Shown here piece after piece: positions 51,608-57,699 of a stretch of 64,000 nt of DNA (position 1 is its first letter; the number at the start of each line of letters is the position of its first letter). Under the pieces are notes generated by a model. The model did no database searches and was not told where the DNA came from. It saw only the letters and a program-made list of their open reading frames with translations. The DNA is from Bacteroidota bacterium (GTDB taxonomy: Bacteria; Bacteroidota; Bacteroidia; Chitinophagales; Chitinophagaceae). Position numbers and translations under genes: made by a program. The DNA lies in the NCBI GenBank assembly GCA_018268055.1, contig JAFDXF010000089.1, forward strand, positions 124,001 through 188,000. The letters run 5' to 3'.

Positions 51608-51623
51608 TGTTTTGGATTTTTAC

Positions 51624-51631
51624 CAAAAATA
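51624..51631 (-). promoter_or_regulatory. -7 box TATTTTTG before cassette 1
   Basis: Exact TAnnTTTG match on the minus strand, 16 nt before the ATG of the membrane protein gene. No TTG at the expected upstream distance, so it could need an activator. Confidence 0.45.
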
Positions 51632-51675
51632 GAAAAACTTTTTTACTAAATTCATTCAGTCGTTTTAGCGAAAAA

Positions 51676-51723
51676 CTATTCTTCCCAAACAACAGGTAAT
51701 TCAGGGAACCAAAATCTTTTCAT
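51676..51723 (-). CDS. 15-codon micro-ORF (MKRFWFPELPVVWEE)
   Basis: A short complete frame, ATG 51723 to TAG 51676, ending 68 nt upstream of the cassette 1 membrane protein. The peptide is aromatic with Pro pairs and an acidic end. It may be the precursor of a signal peptide sensed by the cassette, or a chance frame. Conservation in relatives is not known to me. Confidence 0.25.
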   Translation of the reverse strand: MKRFWFPELPVVWEE

Positions 51724-51783
51724 AACAGTAACGTTTTTAACGTTTTACAAGAAATATTTCCACCTCAATATGACAATGTAGTG

Positions 51784-51800
51784 TTTTGTTTCAAACAAAA
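51784..51800. promoter_or_regulatory. perfect 17-bp palindrome TTTTGTTT-C-AAACAAAA
   Basis: Eight-bp arms around one base, about 60 bp upstream of the micro-ORF and 180 bp before cassette 1. A plausible binding site for a dimeric regulator; the sequence alone does not tell which. Confidence 0.4.
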
Positions 51801-52362
51801 GTTAGTGTCATAATGAAGTATTTATTTGATATATAATACTGTATTTCAAATAGTTAACACCGATTTATACCAAGTAATAAACGCCGATTAAGTCGTAATA
51901 ATTCTTGTGAATAACAGTAAAAATACGATAGCAAATATAGTAAAATTTCTTAGAAAAATTCACTAATTCACACCTGTGGATAAGATAGAATGAAGTAATT
52001 GCTGTTATGAGATTGATGCTTTCTGTGTATCGTAAATGAAGGTATAAGCATCATAGGTGATTAAAGTTAGTATAAATAGTAGAAAAGCAGACTGTAAGCA
52101 TCCTATTTAGGTAAATGAAATTTCATTTTTGTTCTACAATCAGTTTAATCAAAGCTATACCAAAATAGTAAACCTCAAATTGGCGTATAAGTGGTTTTTG
52201 CAGAAAATAGGTATTTTAAAAACCAGTCATTCGTAAACATACGATTTGAAAAAGAAAATTTACGAAATCTTTAATGAATGATTACGTTACTTTTTTTTGA
52301 CTAAAGTTCACATGCCCAATATGTGTGTGTTTGTTTTAAGTAAACGGATGTGCTGGTACGAC

Positions 52363-53022
52363 TTATTTTATTACAATTCCATTTTTCATTGAAATCATAA
52401 CAAGGCCTACTCTTGTTTTTACGCCGAGTTTGGTAAAGAGTAATTCACGAAGCGCTTCGGTCTTTCGGGGCGTAAGATCCATTTGCAGAGCGATTTCTTT
52501 ATAAGTAAGTTCGGTACAGGAGAGTTCTAAAAAAATCAATTCTTCTTCATTGAACATTGATTTTTCTACTTTTGAGGTATTATCTTCTTTTTTTTCAAAT
52601 AAGTTTACGAGTGTATTTGTTAACTGATTGGGGAAGTAGTAACCTGTTTCTGAAACGGTTTCTAAAGCAAACCTTAACTCATCGGGATGAATGTCTTTTT
52701 TCAGGAAGCCCTTAACGCCATATTGAAGCAAACGGATAAGTGAAAGTTCAGAATCGTACATAGTGAGCATCAATACAGGAATATCGGGATAATTTTTTTT
52801 AAGCCATTCTGCTGTTTCAAAACCATTCATCATGGGCATATTAAGATCCAGTAAAATAACATCGGGGAGTTGATGATTTCTCATAAATGAAATCAATTTG
52901 TTACCATTATCGCATTGATGTATAGTAGAGCAAGTATCAAAGCTGTCAATCAGCGTAGCCAATGCATTACGCAACAAGACATGATCATCTACCAATACTA
53001 CTTTTATTTTTTCGTTACTCAT
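52363..53022 (-). CDS. NarL/FixJ-type response regulator (cassette 2)
   Basis: 219 aa. Receiver: V-D-D-H-V-L-L-R, phospho-acceptor V-I-L-L-D-L-N-M-P, Lys in F-L-K-K-D-I. Output: E-E-L-I-F-L-E-L-S, then T-Y-K-E-I-A-L-Q-M-D-L-T-P-R-K-T-E, a LuxR-type DNA-binding domain whose recognition helix is unusual (P-R-K-T-E). Its start overlaps the kinase stop by 4 nt. It is diverged from the regulator of cassette 1 (identity seems low), so the two probably bind different sites. Confidence 0.92.
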   Translation of the reverse strand: MSNEKIKVVLVDDHVLLRNALATLIDSFDTCSTIHQCDNGNKLISFMRNHQLPDVILLDLNMPMMNGFETAEWLKKNYPDIPVLMLTMYDSELSLIRLLQYGVKGFLKKDIHPDELRFALETVSETGYYFPNQLTNTLVNLFEKKEDNTSKVEKSMFNEEELIFLELSCTELTYKEIALQMDLTPRKTEALRELLFTKLGVKTRVGLVMISMKNGIVIK

Positions 53023-53810
53023 TTTGCTTTGTATGGAATGATAAAAATAAGTGAAGTTCCATCGCCGGTATAACTGCTGAGGTGCATTTCTCCTCCGGCC
53101 ATTTTAGCTCGTGTTTGCATATTCAGCAGCCCGGATTCGTTGGTGGTATTATTAAAGTCCGGATTAAAACCAACTCCATTATCATTCAGGACTACTATCA
53201 GCAGTTTAGAAAAAAAGTGCAATTTGAATTCTACTTCTGTAGCTTTTGCGTGTTTGATAATATTGTTGAATCCTTCCTGAATCATTCTAAAGATTAATAG
53301 CTCCTGCTTTTTGTCTAAGAATACAGGTTCGCCGTCTGTAATATAATTAATTTTAAACTTTGCTGCTTGGCGAATCTGTTCCAACTCTATCTCCAACACT
53401 TTCAACAGTCCGTAATTATCAATAACATCACTATTCATACCACGAGATAAGTTGTTCAGTTCTGAAATGCTTTTGGTAAGTAATTCAATTGATGTTTTAG
53501 TTTTTGTAGAAGCTTCTTCTTTATTATCTATATTCAATGTATTCAGATGAAGTTTTGCCAAAGTAAGCGACAGATTAATATTATCATGTATTTCACAAGC
53601 TATATGATGCAATGCTTTTTCTTGCACCTCTAATTTGACATGCATCAAATTATGCTCAAAATCAACACCTGCACGAAGGAGCTCCTGCTGAAAAAAATGT
53701 TGTCTTTTTTGATATAGCAATACGATACGTATAATGAATGTAAGCATTGCTAAGAGCAATAAAGCTACTATAATAATAAAAATAATTATATCATAAGGGG
53801 CTTGCGGCAT
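53019..53810 (-). CDS. sensor histidine kinase (HisKA_3 type, cassette 2)
   Basis: 263 aa. One N-terminal membrane helix (DIIIFIIIVALLLLAMLTFI), a coiled linker, H-box A-C-E-I-H-D-N-I-N-L-S-L-T-L-A-K, N-box E-G-F-N-N-I-I-K-H and G1-box L-N-D-N-G-V-G-F. Architecture matches the cassette 1 kinase: no extracellular domain. It overlaps the membrane-protein gene by 25 nt and the regulator gene by 4 nt, so the three are co-translated. Confidence 0.9.
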   Translation of the reverse strand: MPQAPYDIIIFIIIVALLLLAMLTFIIRIVLLYQKRQHFFQQELLRAGVDFEHNLMHVKLEVQEKALHHIACEIHDNINLSLTLAKLHLNTLNIDNKEEASTKTKTSIELLTKSISELNNLSRGMNSDVIDNYGLLKVLEIELEQIRQAAKFKINYITDGEPVFLDKKQELLIFRMIQEGFNNIIKHAKATEVEFKLHFFSKLLIVVLNDNGVGFNPDFNNTTNESGLLNMQTRAKMAGGEMHLSSYTGDGTSLIFIIPYKAK

Positions 53811-54487
53811 AAAAAGGCTTTAGTAAGTAAAATGAAATGAACAATATAAGGTGTATAGTATAAGGCCGTTACAATGATTCTGCCCATTTCCGTTTCTCGT
53901 GTGATGTATCGGGCAATAAGAAGTAATGGAATGGAGGCTAATGCATAAAAGAAAATACCTGTTACAATCCAGAAAGAAGGCCTATCGAAGACAGAATAAG
54001 TAGCAGTATTGTTTAGTAAATAACGATAGTAGAATAATGTAGGAGCCAATAAAAAAATGAGACCGATCACTTCTGTTAGTTTTGTAATATAGTTGAGTAG
54101 GTAATCATTCTTTAATAACCAGCCGACTAAGCATACAATCACTAAGAGTAAATAAATTTTGCGTATCTGTAGCAAATAATATTGAATGGTTGAGTTATTG
54201 AACAAGCGAATAAAGAATTGGTAATAGACGAGCACTTCTACAATGCTGATGCCGAAATTGGACAACTCAAAATAGTTGATTGCCCAGGCAGGATAGTGGA
54301 GCACCACTGCAATAAACCAACCCGCAATTAATAAAAGAATATCCAATATAATATAAATGATAAAGGGGATTGCTTCATGGTGATTTTTTGATAAACGGAT
54401 TCCTGCAATTGCGGCAATTATTTGAATTATAAATACAATAGCTTCACTATAATAAGTTTCGTTTAAAAGTAGAAAAAACTCCTTCAC
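53786..54487 (-). CDS. multi-span membrane protein, cassette 2 (putative sensor)
   Basis: 233 aa, GTG start, about seven helices (AIVFIIQIIAAIAGIRL, FIIYIILDILLLIAGWFIAVV, KIYLLLVIVCLVGWLL, LIFLLAPTLFYYRYLL, FWIVTGIFFYALASIPLLLI, ALYYTPYIVHFILLTKA). Similar size, topology and gene order to the cassette 1 protein, so I infer paralogy though identity is not computed. It faces the small-gene island across a 130-bp gap containing reiterated GTGA boxes. Confidence 0.7.
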   Translation of the reverse strand: MKEFFLLLNETYYSEAIVFIIQIIAAIAGIRLSKNHHEAIPFIIYIILDILLLIAGWFIAVVLHYPAWAINYFELSNFGISIVEVLVYYQFFIRLFNNSTIQYYLLQIRKIYLLLVIVCLVGWLLKNDYLLNYITKLTEVIGLIFLLAPTLFYYRYLLNNTATYSVFDRPSFWIVTGIFFYALASIPLLLIARYITRETEMGRIIVTALYYTPYIVHFILLTKAFLCRKPLMI

Positions 54488-54550
54488 TTTGGTAGTACTT
54501 TTTTAGGGGTAAAGAATAAAGCTAAATACAACATCTGTAAAAGTAAGGGA

Positions 54551-54607
54551 TGTGAATTTTCCCAAAAAAACGTGATGTTTTCACAAAAAAATCTGTGAAT
54601 TTTCCCA
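54551..54607. promoter_or_regulatory. three reiterated boxes between cassette 2 and the peptide island
   Basis: GTGAATTTTCCC (54552), GTGATGTTTTCAC (54572), GTGAATTTTCCC (54595), each preceded or followed by an A7 run. Spacings are 20 and 23 bp, about two helical turns, and identical in copy 2 at 55372, 55392 and 55415. Likely an array of binding sites, bent by phased A-tracts. Which protein binds is unknown. Confidence 0.5.
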
Positions 54608-54623
54608 TTCAAAAAATTTTGCC

Positions 54624-54668
54624 ATGAAATCTTTTCTATTCATTTTTGAGCGTTGGTTTTTTGAGTAA
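54624..54668 (+). CDS. 14-residue micro-ORF MKSFLFIFERWFFE
   Basis: Short frame in the leader repeat, ATG 54624, TAA 54666-54668. Its stop overlaps the TTG start of the downstream peptide gene. Copy 2 encodes MKSFLSIFECWHF. The changes are partly non-synonymous, so coding constraint is not proven. Confidence 0.25.
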   Translation: MKSFLFIFERWFFE

Positions 54669-54813
54669 AAAAAATTTGTTGAAACAATGGCGCACAAGTG
54701 CTTGGGCTACGATGATGTCTGCATTTAAAACAATTGCAAAGAAATTTTTAGGACCAATTGGCGTGGCTGTTTCTGTTGTATCTTTTGGAATTTGTATGCT
54801 TGGACATATTTAA
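54661..54813 (+). CDS. 50-aa cationic/hydrophobic peptide, bacteriocin-like
   Basis: A 50-codon frame from TTG 54661 (later starts at 54676, 54679 or ATG 54712 are possible). The N-terminal half is basic and aromatic (S-K-K-N-L-L-K-Q-W-R-T-S-A-W), the second half a helix (FKTIAKKFLGPIGVAVSVVS, then FGICMLGHI). This is the composition of small membrane-active peptides. It is followed by two small two-helix membrane protein genes, the usual place of immunity proteins. No double-glycine leader is seen. The role is inferred from composition and context only. Confidence 0.45.
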   Translation: MSKKNLLKQWRTSAWATMMSAFKTIAKKFLGPIGVAVSVVSFGICMLGHI

Positions 54814-54824
54814 ACAATACCTTT

Positions 54825-55007
54825 ATGAAACCGTTTCAATACCTATTACTGATAGTTATTATTTATTCTGTTTTAAAAAGAGCCAATCAGGTACGATTAG
54901 CATTGAAAGAGAAAAATAGGAGCAGAGTTAAGGCAGAATTATTTTTTTTAGCTTTAACTATAGCCTTGAGCGTCGCTCTTATATTAATTGGAAGATTATG
55001 GTTTTGA
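54825..55007 (+). CDS. 60-aa two-helix membrane protein A (immunity-like)
   Basis: 60 aa from ATG 54825. One helix at the N-terminus (FQYLLLIVIIYSVL), a basic cytoplasmic loop (KRANQVRLALKEKNRSRVK), a second helix (LFFLALTIALSVALILIG) and a short tail. It starts 11 nt after the peptide gene. Small two-helix proteins with a basic loop next to peptide genes are typical of immunity proteins. I do not recognise a family. Confidence 0.5.
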   Translation: MKPFQYLLLIVIIYSVLKRANQVRLALKEKNRSRVKAELFFLALTIALSVALILIGRLWF

Positions 55008-55031
55008 CAATAGAAATTAAACTAAATATAC

Positions 55032-55211
55032 ATGACTAAAGAATCTATTTTAAATATTGCTCTTGTGTTATTTGTAGCTCTTATTTATGTTACGTTAATG
55101 AAGCTCGATAAATTGTCTTTAAGTAAGGGTAAGAAGTTTTTTTATACTTATTTGACAATTTTTATTCCAATATTTGGCTATATATTAGTATCTGGCCTTA
55201 AGAAGGGCTGA
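55032..55211 (+). CDS. 59-aa two-helix membrane protein B (PLDc_N-like pattern)
   Basis: 59 aa, ATG 55032 to TGA 55209-55211. Helix one (ILNIALVLFVALIYVTLM), a Lys-rich loop, helix two (TYLTIFIPIFGYILV). The second helix with P-I-F-G-Y-I-L resembles the PLDc_N pattern P-x-x-G-x-x-x-Y found in small membrane and immunity proteins. It lies 24 nt after protein A and is followed by a terminator, so the peptide and both membrane proteins form one transcript. Confidence 0.45.
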   Translation: MTKESILNIALVLFVALIYVTLMKLDKLSLSKGKKFFYTYLTIFIPIFGYILVSGLKKG

Positions 55212-55240
55212 CATTTTTGACACAGTGTTGAGATACAACT

Positions 55241-55275
55241 TGGGCTGAGATTTTATTCCTCAGCCCATATTTTTT
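55241..55275 (+). terminator. terminator of the peptide operon
   Basis: TGGGCTGAG (55241-55249) pairs with CTCAGCCCA (55259-55267) around a 9-nt loop, then AT6. It closes the small-gene operon 30 nt after the last stop. Confidence 0.8.
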
Positions 55276-55367
55276 AGATAATTATAAAAGTATTTCTTAA
55301 AAAAAATCCTTCGACCTAAAGCTGCAATGGGTACAAATAATTGAAAGCGTTTTGCTTTAGAATTATT

Positions 55368-55519
55368 GGATGTGAATTTCCCTAAAAAAACGTGATGTTT
55401 TCCCAAAAAAATCTGTGAATTTTCCCATTCAAAAAATTTTGCCATGAAATCTTTCCTATCCATTTTTGAGTGTTGGCATTTTTAAGTGAAAAAATTTGTT
55501 GAAACAATGATGCGCACAA
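55368..55519 (+). repeat. leader-region repeat, copy 2 (peptide gene truncated)
   Basis: Same box array, micro-ORF (MKSFLSIFECWHF, 55444-55485) and start of the peptide gene as copy 1, but the frame that follows (GTG at 55487) ends at a TAG after about 17 codons. The region from here to 55615 carries no other gene. It looks like the remnant of a second, inactivated peptide operon. Confidence 0.8.
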
Positions 55520-55615
55520 TTACTATGGCAAATGAGTAGCTTAAAAAACCAACGGTGGAAAATCTGACACAGCACCTTAATCTGAAGGTAAGAATTAAAC
55601 TAAAAAAATATAAAT

Positions 55616-56326
55616 ATGAAATTTTATCGCAATTCCCCCCCCCCGAGCACAAACTGCAAAAGTGTAAAGGATTTAATTTTTACGTTTCTAGCATTTTTTG
55701 TAATTCTTCTTACATCGTGTAGTAAAGAAAGTCAGCAATCAATTGCAAGAGACCACATTACTAAACAAAGCATTGAACGTGCAAACAATTTTTTATCGGC
55801 AAAGGAAATTTTAAAATCAGTTAACTTTAAAAAAATTAAAGAATTGTCTGAAGAGAGAGAAGTAGCTGTTCTCAACCGGCAGTTTGGTAGTTGGACAGGT
55901 GATAGCTTGGCAATTGAAGATGAAGCAAGAGAAGATCTTGTCCCTATACACAATGATTTTAAACAATATGTAATGTCTAACTACCCTTTAATGGGAAATA
56001 TAGCAGACTCAATAATTAATGATCCTGATTTTACACAGGTTATCATTTTGCATAATATGGCGGAAGAGAATAATTTCCAATATGTTGACACTACTATAGC
56101 ATATAATAGATCAACACAATCAATACTTTCATGCGTGATGGGTGTATTAACCGGAATAGGTGGGGTAGGTTCATGATATAATCAATATGTTGCGCTTTTC
56201 AATGGAGGAGCTTCTTGGTCTTCTGTTTGGACTGTTTTAAAAAGTACTATTAAAAGGCAGTTTGGATGGTTTACGGCAGCGTGGGCAATTTATCAGATTG
56301 GAGACGATTGTTTTGATTGGTGGTAA
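55616..56326 (+). pseudogene. lipoprotein with 10-C tract and in-frame TGA before a hydrophobic Cys/Trp-rich tail
   Basis: ATG 55616. The first stop (TGA 56174-56176) gives 186 aa, but the same frame stays open for 49 further codons to a TAA at 56324-56326, a strongly non-random tail (YNQYVALFNGGASWSSVWTV, then KRQFGWFTAAWAIYQ, then GDDCFDWW). The N-terminus has ten consecutive C at 55635-55644, then a signal peptide and lipobox (F-V-I-L-L-T-S-C). The tail together with SCVMGVLTGIGGVGS looks like a small hydrophobic toxin-type domain with two Cys. A TGG-to-TGA change would explain the stop. The next gene encodes a two-helix protein. The function is unknown. Confidence 0.6.
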
Positions 56327-56367
56327 AATTTACTTAATTCACCCAATTTATAATTTAAAAATTTAAT

Positions 56368-56580
56368 ATGAAATATATACAAATATTATTAGCAGGCAAT
56401 GTTCTAATTATGCATTTGCTCATGATTATTAATTTATTATTTAAGCCTAATTTTTTGAATAAAAAAATATTTCAAGTACCTTCTTCTAAGATTATGATTT
56501 CATTCTATTATTTGAATACTATATTTTTAATGGTATTGTATATTATGAGCAAAATGGGAATCGAAGTATTTAAACTTTAA
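56368..56580 (+). CDS. 70-aa two-helix membrane protein C (immunity-like)
   Basis: 70 aa. Helix one (IQILLAGNVLIMHLLMIINLL), a basic loop (FKPNFLNKKIFQV), helix two (ISFYYLNTIFLMVLYIM). Like proteins A and B it follows a small or secreted peptide-type gene (40 nt after the lipoprotein tail) and is closed by a strong terminator. An immunity role is inferred by analogy. Confidence 0.5.
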   Translation: MKYIQILLAGNVLIMHLLMIINLLFKPNFLNKKIFQVPSSKIMISFYYLNTIFLMVLYIMSKMGIEVFKL

Positions 56581-56616
56581 TAACTTAGTAGCAGATTATT
56601 TTTAATGAAGAAAAAC

Positions 56617-56655
56617 AAAATGGGCTGCTTGAATTGCAGCCCATTTTATATTTTT
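56617..56655. terminator. strong bidirectional terminator
   Basis: AAAATGGGCTGC (56617-56628) pairs with GCAGCCCATTTT (56636-56647) over a 7-nt loop, with T or A runs on both sides. It separates the peptide island from the convergent cytochrome-like gene. Confidence 0.85.
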
Positions 56656-56667
56656 TAAACTTTTAAT

Positions 56668-57231
56668 TTAATCCAATTGTCGATGTCCGGCATTTACCCA
56701 ATCGATTATTTTCTGCTTGTCTATCGGAGTCAGCATGGCATTGGGCAATTGAGGCATCTGCGTAGGTATATTATCTACTGCACGTGCTTTTATTCTGCTC
56801 CAGTTTACAATTATTCCGGAATCGGTATCAAAGTTTTTCCCGCCGCTCATTCCGCCATTGCGGTGGCAGGGGCCACAGAATCCGCTAACCACCTGCTTTA
56901 CTAATGCATACTTTGGCCCATAGTTCAGAATGGTAATTTGCGCAGTGTCTGTACAGCCTCTACTATTTTTAATGGTAAGCACATAATTGCCCGGCGCTAA
57001 ATTGTTGAAAAAATTAGCACTTTGATAAGCTCCGGTATTTAATTTATAGCTTATCGTGTCACCAATCGGATAGTTTATCGTAATGCTGCCATTGGCAGCA
57101 GCACCAATCGCTTCTGTTTTAAAATAGTCAACAGTGTATTGAATTCCATTGCAAGGGTTGGGCGCATCTTTCCCGGTACAAGAGACAATCAATAAAGAAA
57201 CCGAAAAAACTGTAATCAGTAATAGTTTCAT
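56668..57231 (-). CDS. lipoprotein with one c-type heme motif
   Basis: 187 aa from ATG 57231 (a longer frame adds 28 residues without a signal peptide). Lipobox L-I-V-S-C. A beta-rich SprB-like repeat (ITINYPIGDTISYKLNTG, then PGNYVLTIKNSRGCTDTAQI) precedes a C-terminal cytochrome c-like segment with F-C-G-P-C-H-R-N and, later, P-T-Q-M-P. Such small lipoproteins carry heme at the periplasmic side, possibly for electron transfer. It is divergent from the gene pair leading to the TonB receptor. Confidence 0.78.
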   Translation of the reverse strand: MKLLLITVFSVSLLIVSCTGKDAPNPCNGIQYTVDYFKTEAIGAAANGSITINYPIGDTISYKLNTGAYQSANFFNNLAPGNYVLTIKNSRGCTDTAQITILNYGPKYALVKQVVSGFCGPCHRNGGMSGGKNFDTDSGIIVNWSRIKARAVDNIPTQMPQLPNAMLTPIDKQKIIDWVNAGHRQLD

Positions 57232-57258
57232 AAATAAGCATTGGAATACTAAATTAAC

Positions 57259-57289
57259 TTTGTTTTTGGAACGAATAAAAATATTTTTG
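57259..57289 (+). promoter_or_regulatory. promoter TTTG-N19-TATTTTTG for the TonB-receptor operon
   Basis: TTTG at 57259-57262 and TATTTTTG at 57282-57289 with exactly 19 bp between them, an exact consensus match. The start at 57315 follows by 25 nt. Confidence 0.7.
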
Positions 57290-57314
57290 CAAAATGTTTG
57301 TGAAACGGCAACCA

Positions 57315-57635
57315 ATGAATAAAACGATTGCAGTAATTTTCTTACTGCTTTTCAGTTTTGTGCATATTGCTAAAGCCGCACATACACATTCTTGCCAAAC
57401 AGTTACAAAAGAAGCCAAAACTATTTCCGATAAATCAAATCTTGCCACTGCTTGTGCCATCTGCGAGTTTCAGGTAGCGAAAGAATTGCTGCTTCCGGTG
57501 TTACTATCGATCTCGCCGATTACATCTTATGCTAATAGTGCGTTTATTGCATATCTATCTCCATTGCATTTCATTGAGCACAAAAGTTTATTGTTGCGAG
57601 GCCCGCCTGTGTTTTCATCATTAGTAGAAAACTAA
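57315..57635 (+). CDS. small His/Cys-rich exported protein before a TonB receptor
   Basis: 106 aa from ATG 57315 (an ATG at 57294 is only 5 nt after the -7 box and less likely). Signal peptide (IAVIFLLLFSFVHIAKA) followed by A-H-T-H-S-C and T-A-C-A-I-C-E-F, then a hydrophobic stretch. Such His/Cys pairs suggest metal or heme handling; similar short proteins often precede metal-related TonB receptors. The TonB receptor gene starts 64 bp downstream, so one transcript is likely. No firm family assignment. Confidence 0.6.
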   Translation: MNKTIAVIFLLLFSFVHIAKAAHTHSCQTVTKEAKTISDKSNLATACAICEFQVAKELLLPVLLSISPITSYANSAFIAYLSPLHFIEHKSLLLRGPPVFSSLVEN

Positions 57636-57699
57636 TCTACTCCTTTACAAAGTTTGTCTCTATTTCTTAAACACAGCTTTTCGGCTGTTAAATATTTTT

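Larger units (their letters stand above)
51608..52362. other. 755-bp gap between the two sensor-regulator cassettes
   Basis: Long A/T-rich stretch. It contains the TATTTTTG box at 51631-51624, a 15-codon ORF at 51723-51676, and a 17-bp perfect palindrome at 51784-51800. Between 51860 and 52362 I see no ORF, tRNA or strong hairpin; two loosely similar TATACCAA...TAAAC strings occur near 51866 and 52156. Confidence 0.5.
54548..54697 (+). repeat. leader-region repeat, copy 1
   Basis: About 150 bp nearly identical to 55368-55519, exactly 820 bp downstream up to the micro-ORF. It contains three GTGA-type boxes, a 14-residue micro-ORF and the start of a peptide gene. In copy 2 the peptide gene stops early, so it looks like a decayed duplicate. 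Confidence 0.85.

Noticed and set aside
55260..55463. 67-aa minus-strand frame through copy 2 of the leader repeat
   Set aside because: It reads through the terminator hairpin and the box array on the wrong strand and has no support; the repeat copy 1 does not keep the frame.
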